From positions 1 through 44,060 of the forward strand of contig CAIPGC010000126.1 in the NCBI GenBank assembly GCA_903864505.1: a stretch of DNA of 44,060 bases. The letters are read 5' to 3'. The translations under genes were made by a program, and so were the position numbers. A model generated the notes under the pieces. The model was given only the letters and a program-made list of their open reading frames with translations. It had not been told where the DNA came from and ran no database searches. Below, in pieces: positions 1 to 9,941 of the stretch (its first letter is position 1; every line of letters starts with the position of its first letter). Origin of the DNA: an uncultured beta proteobacterium. GTDB lineage: Bacteria; Pseudomonadota; Gammaproteobacteria; Burkholderiales; Burkholderiaceae_C.

Positions 1-264
1 CAGGCGCTGCGCTCCGGTGTGCCGCAAGTGATATTGCCGCTTATTCTGGATCAGTTTCACCATGCGCACCGTATGTACGTTGCGGGTCTGGCACCAAGTC
101 CCGTTCCCATGGAGAAAATCACTGCAATTGAACTGACTCGGGCCATTAGAGAAGCACTGGTTCTGCCAAGTAGTACTCGTCAGATTACGGCCGTTCGGTT
201 GCAGTCGAGTAATGGGCGCGAACAAGTCGCTCAGCGGCTAGAGGAAGTCTTTCTAGATCGATGA
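1..264 (+). CDS. C-terminal part of a glycosyltransferase (UGT/MurG-like fold), truncated by window start
   Basis: Open frame continues to base 1; the translation ...RSGVPQVILPLILDQFHHAHRMYVAGLAP... resembles the C-terminal donor-binding segment of UDP-glycosyltransferases (G-P-x-L-x-DQ). Confidence 0.6.
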   Translation, partial: QALRSGVPQVILPLILDQFHHAHRMYVAGLAPSPVPMEKITAIELTRAIREALVLPSSTRQITAVRLQSSNGREQVAQRLEEVFLDR

Positions 265-394
265 AACGGCCAAGCTGGGGTACTAGTGGCGGCAGGCAAT
301 GGCGGAGCTCCTACCCGCGCCAACAATCAACTCGTGAAAATGTTCGCTTAGCAAGCATGGAGACATCAACGTCACCGACCAGTCCGTTAGCGGA

Positions 395-733
395 CTACTT
401 CGGCCCTTCAACAGTCACTTTGATGCTGGAATACCATTCAGCCAAATTCTCAATATCAGCATCCGTCAGAGACTTCGCGATGATGCTCATCTGCGGATCC
501 TTCCGGGCTCCAGCACGAAATGCGCGCAACTGGGTAATGATGTAGACCTTTTGTTGCCCGCTCAAATTGGCCGCTTCGGCAAGAATTGCGACACCATCGA
601 ACCCATGACAGACTTGGCAAAGCGTCTGCACCTTAGTGCGCACTGCATCCGGTTGATCTGCCATTGCCGCGTTCAACGAGTACGGAAATACCGCAATCAA
701 TGAAATCGAACAAAGCCACTTGAGCTTGAACAT
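395..733 (-). CDS. Secreted monohaem cytochrome c (c553-like)
   Basis: Signal peptide MFKLKWLCSISLIAVFPYSLNAAMA followed by CQVCH (CXXCH) and a C-terminal Met-containing segment; the start at 733 is preferred over the longer ORF (925), which would overlap the upstream gene. Confidence 0.8.
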   Translation of the reverse strand: MFKLKWLCSISLIAVFPYSLNAAMADQPDAVRTKVQTLCQVCHGFDGVAILAEAANLSGQQKVYIITQLRAFRAGARKDPQMSIIAKSLTDADIENLAEWYSSIKVTVEGPK

Positions 734-798
734 GACCTGCTCCCCAAAAAACAAAAAGGGCCGGGCAAAACGCCCAGCCCGCATTACCTCTGCAATAT

Positions 799-2115
799 CT
801 ATTTGCCTTGGTATGAAATGCGGTAGACCGCTCCAGCCTTGTCGTCGGAGACCAAAATAGAGCCATCGACATATTGCTGCACGTCGACCGGGCGTCCGAG
901 ATAAACGCCATCCGAATTCATCCACCCTTCGGCGAACGGTTCGGTCTTGACTGCATTGCCCTTGTCATCCAGATAGGTCACCATCACCCGGGCACCGCGG
1001 GGCTTGACCGCGTTCCAAGAACCATGCTGTGCGCTGAATATGGCATTTTGGTACTTGGCAGGAAATTGCTTGCCGGTATAGAACATCATGCCCAAATCAG
1101 CCGCATGTGCCACCATTTCAACCTGAGGCTTCACATAGTTATCGGCCATTTCCTTGGGAATGGTTTGGCTCTTGTACTCGTCTGTGCGAACTTCGCCGCC
1201 ACCGTAATACGGTGCACCATACCACCCACCCATTTTGAGCGTACCGTTAACCGCTGGTACCTTGTTCAACTCGCCGGGAGGAGTCTCATCGCCCATACCA
1301 TCGACCTGATTGTCGGTGAACCACAAACTCTTGTCCTTCGGATTGAATGCCAAGCCTGATGAGTTGCGAACACCCGTTGCTACCACCTTGCGGTCTCCGC
1401 CGTCACGGTTAAAGCTGACGATGCCACCAATGCCCCACTTACGATAAAGATCCACCTTCTCCGGGGGTTGGACATTGAATGGTTGTCCCAGGGTGATATA
1501 GATTCGATTATCCGGTCCGATCACGCAGGCGCGAGCGGTGTGGTTATATGACTCCTCGTCCGCGGGAATCAAGTCACCTTGCTTGACAATTGCGAATGCA
1601 ACGGTGTCAGACCCCTCCATAAAATATTCTGCGGCCGGGAACATCATCACGCGGTTACGCTCAGCGATGAAGAGGAAGCCGTCAGGCGAATAGCAGGTGC
1701 CTGCAGGAATGTCGAACTTGACACTGGGGCTGAACTCTTCGACTGTGTCGGCCACGTTATCCATGTCGCGATCGTTGACGGAGTAAACAGTTGACTTCCG
1801 TGTCCCCACCCATACCGCTGCGGTGTTGCGACTGACCGCCATTCCACGTGCATCAGGAACAATGGCGAACAGTTCAATTTTGAAGCCCTCTGGCAACTTG
1901 ATTTGTTGAAGAACTTTCTTCAGGTTATCAGCGTACGTACCGCCCTGTGCGATACGTTTCATTGGACCAGTGTCGGTCCGCTTAAATGCGCCTAGTTTTT
2001 CCAGGTTTGCCGCGTCGTCTTTCGCAAAACCCGGGGTCGACACTAATGAGAACGCCAAGCTAACAGCTACCAGCGTTGCGCTTTTCTTAAACACACTTCC
2101 AATTTTCTGTTTCAT
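799..2115 (-). CDS. PQQ-dependent sugar / L-sorbosone dehydrogenase-type beta-propeller protein, secreted
   Basis: Signal peptide MKQKIGSVFKKSATLVAVSLAFSLVSTPGFA; motifs PDGFLFIAERNRVMMF, GVRNSSGLAFNPKDKSLWFTDNQVD and AQHGSWNAVKPRGARV are typical of the soluble glucose/sorbosone dehydrogenase family; GGAGAG RBS upstream of the ATG at 2115. Confidence 0.8.
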   Translation of the reverse strand: MKQKIGSVFKKSATLVAVSLAFSLVSTPGFAKDDAANLEKLGAFKRTDTGPMKRIAQGGTYADNLKKVLQQIKLPEGFKIELFAIVPDARGMAVSRNTAAVWVGTRKSTVYSVNDRDMDNVADTVEEFSPSVKFDIPAGTCYSPDGFLFIAERNRVMMFPAAEYFMEGSDTVAFAIVKQGDLIPADEESYNHTARACVIGPDNRIYITLGQPFNVQPPEKVDLYRKWGIGGIVSFNRDGGDRKVVATGVRNSSGLAFNPKDKSLWFTDNQVDGMGDETPPGELNKVPAVNGTLKMGGWYGAPYYGGGEVRTDEYKSQTIPKEMADNYVKPQVEMVAHAADLGMMFYTGKQFPAKYQNAIFSAQHGSWNAVKPRGARVMVTYLDDKGNAVKTEPFAEGWMNSDGVYLGRPVDVQQYVDGSILVSDDKAGAVYRISYQGK

Positions 2116-2331
2116 CTGCTCTCCTCTTTCTAATTGCGTGGACAATGATGTGTGACGTAACGTAGCCCCTCTACGTTGAAGCCAAAGTCAGTTTGGCACA
2201 CTTCATTTCGTGACCTATTAGTGCAAACCCTAGCGCAAGAAAGCCCCTTCAAACTAGCTGGAAATAGAATTTTCGCCATGCTCAATTGATTGAAATATGG
2301 GCGTCAAATCAAGGAATATTCTTTAGTGAGA

Positions 2332-2514
2332 TTTGATGCGCCTACTGCAATCCAGAGCGTCAATCGTGAACAAATTCGGACGGAAGGACCACAGGTCAGT
2401 TTGTCTGAAACACTCCACCGTGTTCCAGGCCTGACGATATTGGAGCGCCAAAACTACGCCCTGGATTTGCAGGCTTCGATTCGAGGCTTTGGTGCGCGCT
2501 CGGCATTTGGTGTC
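2332..2514 (+). pseudogene. Remnant of a TonB-dependent receptor plug domain
   Basis: FDAPTAIQSVNREQIRTEGPQVSLSETLHRVPGLTILERQNYALDLQASIRGFGARSAFGV matches a TonB plug segment; no signal peptide upstream, and homology stops where the opposing pentapeptide gene ends. Confidence 0.75.
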
Positions 2515-2950
2515 ACTTACACACGCCTATGGAACCAATCCCACACACCTTCTTTCCATCCGTCCATGTGGTTCGGTAGAGATCGGTTCCCTGGAGATTG
2601 GCACCTAAAATATCAGCTTGATCCAGGTTTGCATCCCTGATATTCGCCCATTGAAGGTTGGCATCTCGGAGATCGGCTCCGCGTAGAAACTCACCGTTGC
2701 TACGCATGCTGCCAAAGTCTGCACCCGCCAGACGAGCATGCTGCAGGTTAACCCCCCTCAGATTTGCGCCTCTAAGGTCAGCGCCCTGAAGGTCTGCTCC
2801 CTCTAGGTTCGCCTTCTCCAGATTTGCGCCGTGCTTGTCACATCCGCTCCAATCTACATTTGGCGCTGGCGCGTCAAGACAAGCCGCATCGGCTACAAGT
2901 AAGCCATGTGACAGCGCCACCCATAAAGCAACTCGACACAAGTATTTCAC
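2513..2950 (-). CDS. Secreted pentapeptide-repeat protein
   Basis: A(D/N)LXX repeats (GANLEKANLEGADLQGADLRGANLRGVNLQHARLAGADF...); likely GTG start at 2950 with RBS GGAAAC and signal peptide VKYLCRVALWVALSHGLLVADAA. Confidence 0.8.
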   Translation of the reverse strand: MKYLCRVALWVALSHGLLVADAACLDAPAPNVDWSGCDKHGANLEKANLEGADLQGADLRGANLRGVNLQHARLAGADFGSMRSNGEFLRGADLRDANLQWANIRDANLDQADILGANLQGTDLYRTTWTDGKKVCGIGSIGVCK

Positions 2951-3363
2951 TTTCGTTTCCTTCGCCAAGAAGCGGTTGTTTGAATCATTTTCTTCGAATC
3001 GCTGCTCAAGTGCAGGTTTCTGGTTGGAAACCTCATCGACTGCTCTCACTGACCCGTCATGGGATCAACAAATGTCCGCAATGGAGCGACGTAACCCAGA
3101 GTCGGGTCTTGTTTAGGTTTGTAGGATGCCCGACCGCAGTGGCTTGCCAATGACATACCGGGTGCGCCCAAGGTTGGGCGTCGTACAAGCCTCAGGGGAG
3201 GAAACCGCGGGGACCGAGGCGGCCCGAGTTCAAAGCGAGTTGCTTATGGGGATTTGAGATTGCGAGGGGTTGCAACGAAGTCTGAACGGACGGTGTTGCG
3301 GGCTCATGTTTGATGTAACCCGCCTCAAATCACTGCAATACCCTGCTTTCACTGGAGAAATGG

Positions 3364-3439
3364 TGGTGGGTGATGACGGGCTCGAACCGCCGACCTACGC
3401 CTTGTAAGGGCGCCGCTCTACCAACTGAGCTAATCACCC
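3364..3439 (-). tRNA. tRNA-Val (anticodon TAC), CCA encoded
   Basis: Reverse complement GGGTGATTAGCTCAGTTGGTAGAGCGGCGCCCTTACAAGGCGTAGGTCGGCGGTTCGAGCCCGTCATCACCCACCA folds as a cloverleaf. Confidence 0.95.
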
Positions 3440-3456
3440 CACCTTCAACCTCAAAA

Positions 3457-3729
3457 TCAGTTCAACGCATCTTTCAATGCCTTGCCCGGACGGAACTTTG
3501 GAACTTTAGCAGCCTTGATTTTAATCGCAGCGCCAGTGCGTGGGTTTCGACCGGTACGGGCGGCCCGCTTGCCAACCGCAAAAGTACCGAATCCGACCAG
3601 CGACACAGAGCCACCCTTCTTCAGCGTTGTCTTGACGGCGCCAATGGTCGATTCCAAAGCGCGCGTCGCCGCAGCCTTAGAAATATCTGCATGTTTCGCG
3701 ATGTGCTCAATCAGTTCAGTTTTATTCAC
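3457..3729 (-). CDS. hupB: DNA-binding protein HU (beta-type)
   Basis: [27 protein letters not shown]...[45 protein letters not shown], full-length HU. Confidence 0.95.
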   Translation of the reverse strand: MNKTELIEHIAKHADISKAAATRALESTIGAVKTTLKKGGSVSLVGFGTFAVGKRAARTGRNPRTGAAIKIKAAKVPKFRPGKALKDALN

Positions 3730-3925
3730 AAAGACCCCTTGTATGAATGAAGCGCAAATTCAAATAGCTCTTCAAAATCCTGTTCTTCGCCAACACAGCC
3801 CTTACGGCATGCATTAGAACCCCAGCAATTGCAGTTGCTGCATTCCATTAAAGCCACCGGGCTCTTCCCTGTCAATATGCCATGCAACATTTAGGCAGTG
3901 CGGTCGCGAATTCTAGTCGCATTCT

Positions 3926-4516
3926 TTACCGCACCCGGGCACGAATTTCCGGCACCGCCTTTTGCAGGTAGTACACCATGGACCAGACGGTAAGCACGGC
4001 CGCCGCCCAAATGAGCCATGCTCCCCACAAATGGGTGTTGATCACACCCAGTAAATGACCATCGAACAACAAAAAAGGAATTGCAACCATTTGCACCACC
4101 GTCTTCAATTTTCCAATCATGTGCACCGCGACGCTTTTTGACGCGCCAATCTGTGCCATCCACTCGCGCAATGCCGAAATCGCAATTTCCCGACCAATGA
4201 TGATGAGTGCGACAAAGACATCCGTACGCTGCAAATGCACAAGAACCAGCACACAGGCACAGACCAGGAATTTGTCAGCCACCGGGTCCAGGAAAGCTCC
4301 AAAAGACGAAGTCTGATTCAGCCTTCGCGCCAAATATCCGTCCAACCAGTCGGTCAGCGCAAACACCACGAACATCACCGTGGCAATCAAATTCTTTTCA
4401 CCTTGTGTTGTAAACGATTCAGGCAAATAGAACACGCCAACGATCAGTGGAATCGCGAAAATACGCGTCCAAGTCATGATCGTCGGAATGGTGGTAAACA
4501 TGCCTAATTGTGGCAT
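3926..4516 (-). CDS. pgsA: CDP-diacylglycerol--glycerol-3-phosphate 3-phosphatidyltransferase
   Basis: CDP-alcohol phosphatidyltransferase motif DWLDGYLARRLNQTSSFGAFLDPVADK. Confidence 0.95.
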   Translation of the reverse strand: MPQLGMFTTIPTIMTWTRIFAIPLIVGVFYLPESFTTQGEKNLIATVMFVVFALTDWLDGYLARRLNQTSSFGAFLDPVADKFLVCACVLVLVHLQRTDVFVALIIIGREIAISALREWMAQIGASKSVAVHMIGKLKTVVQMVAIPFLLFDGHLLGVINTHLWGAWLIWAAAVLTVWSMVYYLQKAVPEIRARVR

Positions 4517-4518
4517 GC

Positions 4519-6429
4519 CTAGTGCAACGCACGGTAGATTTCTTCCGCCAGTTCGCGTGAAATGCCTTCCACGTTGGCAAGGTCTTCGGCGCTTGCCAAG
4601 GCGACTCCGCGCACGCCCCCAAAACGCTGCAACAATCGAGCGCGCCGCTTGGGACCAATGCCAGCAATCTCTTCAAGCTTGCCGCCGCCCACGCGCACTT
4701 TTGCGCGCTGTGCCCGCATGCCGGTAATGGCAAAGCGATGGGCCTCGTCGCGTATTTGAGCCACCAGCATCAAAGCAGCCGAATCGGCGCCAAGATAAAC
4801 CTTTTCGCGCCCGTCGGCAAACACCAGTTCCTCCAGACCGACCTTGCGCCCTTCGCCCTTCTCAACACCTGCGATCAGAGACAAATCCAGGCCCAGGTCG
4901 TGAAACACCTCGCGCGCTATCGCGACCTGCCCCTTGCCACCATCGACCAGCACCAGATCGGGCAGTCGACCCGTGCCCGGTGGCGTGGTGCCCGCATGCT
5001 TGGACTGTTTCAATACTTCGGCCAGTTTGCCATAGCGCCGGGTAAGTACCTGGCGCATGGCGGCATAGTCATCGCCTGGCGTAATGCCTTCAATGTTGTA
5101 GCGGCGGTATTGCGCGTTTTGCATGCTGTGATGCTGAAAAACCACGCACGATGCCTGGGTAGCCTCGCCAGACGTGTGCGAGATATCAAAACACTCCACC
5201 CGCAGGGCATCCAGATTTTCCAAAGGCAAATCCAGCGCGTCGACCAGCGCACGCGTTCGTGCCTGCTGTGAACCCTCTTCGGCCAGCAGTCGCCCCAGTT
5301 GCAACGCGGCGTTGGTTTGCGCCATTTCCAGCCACGCCCTGCGCTGCTCGCGTGGTTGGTACACTGCGTTCACCCTGATCCCGGTCTGTTCGATGAGTGC
5401 TTGCAGCAGGGACTTACTGACGCGCTCGCTGAGAATAAGTGTGGCAGGCATGGGAATGCTGATGTAGTGCTGCGCAAGGAATGCTTCCAGTACCTGCACC
5501 TCCACCGGTGTCGTACCAGATACCACGGCATCATCTTCTTCAAATCCGATAGCCTCGTCCACCTGGACCGGAAAGTAGGGCCGGTCTCCCAGATGTCTGC
5601 CTCCGCGCACCATAGCCAGATTGACGCAGGCCCGTCCACCCCGCACCTTCACAGCGAGAATGTCTACATCGCGGTCCTCCACGTTGTCCATCGATTGTTG
5701 GTGCAATACATTGGAGAGGGCGGCAACCTGGTTACGCAGTTCCGCCGCCTGCTCAAACTCGAGTTGCTCGGCGTGCGCCATCATGCGCGCCTCCAGCGTG
5801 CGCATCACGTCCAGCGCATCACCGCGCAAAAACCGCTCGGCATTGGCAACATCGTTACCGTAATCCTGAACCGAAATATGACCCACGCAGGGTGCTGAAC
5901 AACGCTTGATCTGGTACAACAAGCAGGGCCGTGATCGATTGCTGAACACGGTGTCCTCGCAGGTGCGCAGACGAAAAACCTTCTGCATCAGCAGAATTGC
6001 TTCCTTTACCGCCCATGCACTGGGATAGGGGCCGAAATAGTGATGTTTCTTTTCTATTGTCCCGCGGTAATACGTTACCCGAGTGAAATCCGTGCCACCG
6101 GTCATCTTCAGGTAGGGGTAACTCTTGTCGTCCCGAAACAGGATGTTGTACCTGGGGTTGAGTGTCTTGATGAGGTTGTTTTCGAGAAGCAGCGCCTCAG
6201 CTTCGGAGCGCACCACTGTGGTCTCCAGGCGCACGATCTTGCTCACCATGTGCCCGATACGGGTGCCGCCATGGTTTTTCTGAAAATAGCTCGAAACCCG
6301 GCGCTTGAGGTTGATCGCCTTGCCAACGTAGAGCAACTGTTCTTCGGCATCGAAATAGCGGTACACCCCCGGCAAGGAAGGCAGGGCAGCTACTTCGCGC
6401 AACAGTTCATCGGAATGCGTCACAGACAT
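4519..6429 (-). CDS. uvrC: Excinuclease ABC subunit C
   Basis: GIY-YIG domain [34 protein letters not shown], Cys-rich [29 protein letters not shown]-terminal HhH; start moved to the ATG at 6429. Confidence 0.95.
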   Translation of the reverse strand: MSVTHSDELLREVAALPSLPGVYRYFDAEEQLLYVGKAINLKRRVSSYFQKNHGGTRIGHMVSKIVRLETTVVRSEAEALLLENNLIKTLNPRYNILFRDDKSYPYLKMTGGTDFTRVTYYRGTIEKKHHYFGPYPSAWAVKEAILLMQKVFRLRTCEDTVFSNRSRPCLLYQIKRCSAPCVGHISVQDYGNDVANAERFLRGDALDVMRTLEARMMAHAEQLEFEQAAELRNQVAALSNVLHQQSMDNVEDRDVDILAVKVRGGRACVNLAMVRGGRHLGDRPYFPVQVDEAIGFEEDDAVVSGTTPVEVQVLEAFLAQHYISIPMPATLILSERVSKSLLQALIEQTGIRVNAVYQPREQRRAWLEMAQTNAALQLGRLLAEEGSQQARTRALVDALDLPLENLDALRVECFDISHTSGEATQASCVVFQHHSMQNAQYRRYNIEGITPGDDYAAMRQVLTRRYGKLAEVLKQSKHAGTTPPGTGRLPDLVLVDGGKGQVAIAREVFHDLGLDLSLIAGVEKGEGRKVGLEELVFADGREKVYLGADSAALMLVAQIRDEAHRFAITGMRAQRAKVRVGGGKLEEIAGIGPKRRARLLQRFGGVRGVALASAEDLANVEGISRELAEEIYRALH

Positions 6430-6472
6430 GGGACCGTATTGTGCGGCTTGGCAGATATGGACAATCGGGCGT

Positions 6473-7603
6473 ATGCAATGGGACATTTTCTGTCGGGTAG
6501 TCGACAACTTTGGTGACATAGGTGTGTGTTGGCGCCTGTGCGCCGACCTGTCCGCTCGGGGCGAACAGGTCCGTCTTTGGGTAGACGATGCCAGCACTCT
6601 GGAGTGGATGGCCCCGGGGGCCCTTCTGGGCAGTTGGTCGGGAGTGCAGGTTCTGGACTGGAAGCTTTCCACCGATCCCCGACTCCTGAGCTCCCTTTCA
6701 GCAGCAGCTATCTGGATCGAAGGTTTCGGCTGCGAAATCGCTCCTGAATTCATAGCTAGTCGCGCACACTCTGCCAGTGATATCGACCAAATGTGTACCC
6801 CAAATCCGATCTGGCTCAACTTGGAGTACCTGTCAGCACAAGCATACGTGGAACGCAGCCATGGACTGCAATCGCCAATCGGCCACGGCCCGGCACAAGG
6901 CTGGACCAAGCACTTCTATTACCCCGGCTTTTCCGACCGCACTGGCGGACTGCTGCGGGAGCGTGATTTGCCCCAGAGGATGGCCCGCTTCAATGCGCAG
7001 GACTGGTTGCACGCACAAGGGATCGTGCGCAAAACCCGGGAACGCATGCTGTCCGTGTTTTGCTATGAGCCACCCGTATTGGCGCAACTCCTGAAACAGC
7101 TTGCAACTGACACAACGCCCACCCATCTGCTGGTCACCTCGGGGCGCTCAGGCGCGTTCGTACGCGGTGAAATTGGTCGCCTAAATGGGCTGCAACCTTC
7201 ATGGAATATGCGCAAGTCGCTATCAATTTCATATCTTCCCCCGCTTTCACAACATGACTTCGATCACCTGTTATGGGCATGCGACCTGAATTTTGTGCGC
7301 GGCGAAGACTCGCTGGTTCGGGCTCTGTGGGCTGGCAAACCCCTAGTGTGGCAGATCTACCCCCAAGATGATGCCGCACACCACACCAAGCTCACCGCCT
7401 TTCTGGACATGATCAATGCCCCCGTTTCCCTGCGCCGCCTGCACGCCCAGTGGAATGGCATAGAACCGACGCGGTCGGGCACGCTGCTTGTACAGGACGA
7501 GATTGCCGCCTGGGGTGAATCCGTGAAATCTTCACGTGACCGGCTGCTAAAAATGGACGATCTGACAACGCAAATCATGCGTTTCGCTCGGAAAAACCGT
7601 TAA
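6473..7603 (+). CDS. earP: EF-P arginine-32 rhamnosyltransferase EarP
   Basis: [26 protein letters not shown] start and [26 protein letters not shown] motif; adjacent to efp. Confidence 0.93.
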   Translation: MQWDIFCRVVDNFGDIGVCWRLCADLSARGEQVRLWVDDASTLEWMAPGALLGSWSGVQVLDWKLSTDPRLLSSLSAAAIWIEGFGCEIAPEFIASRAHSASDIDQMCTPNPIWLNLEYLSAQAYVERSHGLQSPIGHGPAQGWTKHFYYPGFSDRTGGLLRERDLPQRMARFNAQDWLHAQGIVRKTRERMLSVFCYEPPVLAQLLKQLATDTTPTHLLVTSGRSGAFVRGEIGRLNGLQPSWNMRKSLSISYLPPLSQHDFDHLLWACDLNFVRGEDSLVRALWAGKPLVWQIYPQDDAAHHTKLTAFLDMINAPVSLRRLHAQWNGIEPTRSGTLLVQDEIAAWGESVKSSRDRLLKMDDLTTQIMRFARKNR

Positions 7604-7709
7604 AATTCAAGGCTTTGCTGATATTGCCGAGAAATTTACGCAAGTCATGCGCCCGCCGCATCTAGCGGCCTACACACGCTCAATTAGCGACACCTGTCCC
7701 CGACTCACC

Positions 7710-8264
7710 ATGAAAATCGCTCAAGAAATTCGCGCCGGCAACGTCATCATGCACGGCAAAGACCCCATGGTCGTTCTGAAAACCGAATACAGCCGCGGGG
7801 GTCGCAACTCTGCCACCGTACGCATGAAGCTCAAAAGTCTGATCGCCAATTTTGGCACCGAAGTGGTGTTCAAGGCCGACGACAAGATGGACCAGGTCAT
7901 CCTGGACAAGAAGGATTGCACCTACTCCTACTTTGCTGACCCCATGTACGTTTGCATGGACAGCGAGTACAACCAGTACGAAGTCGAGGCCGAGAACATG
8001 GGCGACACGCTCAACTACCTCGAAGACGGCATGGAACTCGAAGTCGTGTTCTACGACGGCAAGGCGATCTCGGTCGAGTTGCCTACCAGCGTGGTACGCG
8101 AAATTACGTGGACCGAACCCGCAGTCAAGGGTGACACCTCTGGCAAGGTCTTGAAGCCTGCCAAGATCGCCACAGGCTTTGAGGTTGGCGTGCCAATATT
8201 CGTAGCCCAGGGCGACAAGGTTGAAATCGACACCCGCACTGGCGAGTATCGCAAGCGCGTCTAA
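7710..8264 (+). CDS. efp: Elongation factor P (Arg32 type)
   Basis: [44 protein letters not shown]...; residue 32 counted from the ATG at 7710 is Arg. Confidence 0.95.
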   Translation: MKIAQEIRAGNVIMHGKDPMVVLKTEYSRGGRNSATVRMKLKSLIANFGTEVVFKADDKMDQVILDKKDCTYSYFADPMYVCMDSEYNQYEVEAENMGDTLNYLEDGMELEVVFYDGKAISVELPTSVVREITWTEPAVKGDTSGKVLKPAKIATGFEVGVPIFVAQGDKVEIDTRTGEYRKRV

Positions 8265-8284
8265 GCAGTCACGCTCCCAGCATA

Positions 8285-8310
8285 GGCTCCCTCGTGGAGC
8301 CTTTTTTCTT
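8285..8310 (+). terminator. Rho-independent terminator downstream of efp
   Basis: GGCTCC-CTCGT-GGAGCC followed by TTTTTTCTT. Confidence 0.85.
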
Positions 8311-8335
8311 GGCCAATTAGGTGTAGGCTTACTCC

Positions 8336-9937
8336 ATGAACACGGCGGAACACAAACCCTTGATCCACGCAGTCGACGCAGTTGCCCCTGACGCCGACCT
8401 GGGACGGCTGTCCTTACGTGAGGTACGGATAGATACCTACCAGGAAAACGTCGCCTACCTGCACCGTGACTGCGAGTTGTACCGAGCCGAGGGTTTCAAG
8501 GCACTTTCGAAAGTGGAGGTACGTACCGACAGGCACAGCATTCTGGCATCAGTCAACGTGGTCGATGACACGCATATTGTGGCGCCCGGACAAGTCGGCC
8601 TGTCCAAGGATGCCTTTGCACAGATTGGCGCCAAGGACGGCGAAACGGCCACCGTCAGCCATGCCGAAGCACCTGCCTCGATTGGTGCGTTGCACCGCAA
8701 ACTCGCCGGTGAACGCCTGACCACAGAGGACTTTCATGCCATCGTGCACGACATTGCGGCACACCGCTACTCCAAGATCGAGTTGACCGCGTTCGTAGTG
8801 GCCTGCAACCGCGACGAGCTCGACCGGGAGGAGGTGTTCTTCTTGACGGAGGCAATGGTCTGCGCCGGGAAGCGTCTGAACTGGCACGAACCGCTGGTCG
8901 TTGACAAGCACTGCATTGGCGGCATCCCCGGCAACCGTACCTCCATGTTGGTCGTGCCTATCGTGGCGGCGCATGGCATGCTGTGTCCCAAGACATCGTC
9001 GCGGGCCATAACGTCACCAGCAGGTACCGCCGACACCATGGAGGTACTGGCCAGGGTGGAACTGCCTCTGGATGAGTTGCAGGACATTGTTCGCAGCCAC
9101 CGCGCCTGCCTGGCCTGGGGGGGAACTGCTCAGTTGTCGCCCGCCGACGACGTGCTGATTTCTGTTGAGCGTCCATTGTCCCTGGATTCACCGGGCCAGA
9201 TGGTGGCCTCCATCCTGTCCAAGAAAGTTTCTGCTGGATCGACCCACCTGGTGCTGGACATTCCGATTGGACCAACTGCCAAAGTGCGCTCGATGCCCGA
9301 AGCCCACAGGCTTAGACGCTTATTCGAGTACGTTGCACAACGCATTCACCTCTCGCTCGATGTGGTAATTACGGATGGTCGTCAGCCCATCGGCCTGGGC
9401 ATCGGCCCGGTGCTGGAAGCCCGTGACGTGATGCGTGTTTTGGAAAACGATCCGCGCGCGCCCATCGATCTGCGGCAAAAGGCGCTGCGCCTGGCGGGCC
9501 GGCTGCTGGAATGCGACCCGGACGTGCGTGGCGGTGATGGATTTGCCATCGCCCGCGACATTCTCGATTCAGGCCGTGCCCTGGCAAAGATGAATGAGAT
9601 CATTGTGGCGCAGGGAAGCAAGGCGTTTGACCACAACCATGCGCAACTCGGACCACTGAGCTTTGAAGTAAGCGTGCCCCATGCTGGCGTAGTCACGGGA
9701 ATCGACAACTTTCAGCTGGCCCGCATTGCGGGTCTGGCAGGTGCGCCGAAAATAAAGAGTGCTGGGGTCGATCTGTTTTATAAACTGGGCGACGAAGTGC
9801 AAGCCGATGCGGCCCTCTACCGCGTGCACGCCAACTTTTCGGCAGACCTTGAATTTGCCCGCCATGCATGCCAGAAATCGTCCGGCTACACCATTGGCGC
9901 AGCCAATGAGGTACCCCACGCCTTCGTCGAATTCTGA
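8336..9937 (+). CDS. Archaeal-type AMP phosphorylase / type-2 thymidine phosphorylase family protein
   Basis: [55 protein letters not shown] and [37 protein letters not shown]; long N-terminal extension (533 aa) as in archaeal AMP phosphorylases. Confidence 0.88.
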   Translation: MNTAEHKPLIHAVDAVAPDADLGRLSLREVRIDTYQENVAYLHRDCELYRAEGFKALSKVEVRTDRHSILASVNVVDDTHIVAPGQVGLSKDAFAQIGAKDGETATVSHAEAPASIGALHRKLAGERLTTEDFHAIVHDIAAHRYSKIELTAFVVACNRDELDREEVFFLTEAMVCAGKRLNWHEPLVVDKHCIGGIPGNRTSMLVVPIVAAHGMLCPKTSSRAITSPAGTADTMEVLARVELPLDELQDIVRSHRACLAWGGTAQLSPADDVLISVERPLSLDSPGQMVASILSKKVSAGSTHLVLDIPIGPTAKVRSMPEAHRLRRLFEYVAQRIHLSLDVVITDGRQPIGLGIGPVLEARDVMRVLENDPRAPIDLRQKALRLAGRLLECDPDVRGGDGFAIARDILDSGRALAKMNEIIVAQGSKAFDHNHAQLGPLSFEVSVPHAGVVTGIDNFQLARIAGLAGAPKIKSAGVDLFYKLGDEVQADAALYRVHANFSADLEFARHACQKSSGYTIGAANEVPHAFVEF

Positions 9938-9941
9938 AGGC

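Noticed and set aside
261-545. 94-aa plus-strand ORF after the glycosyltransferase
   Set aside because: Overlaps the cytochrome gene on the other strand and has no recognisable domain.
3823-3840. CAGCAA-N6-TTGCTG inverted repeat upstream of hupB
   Set aside because: Only 6-bp arms; could occur by chance and no matching regulator is evident.
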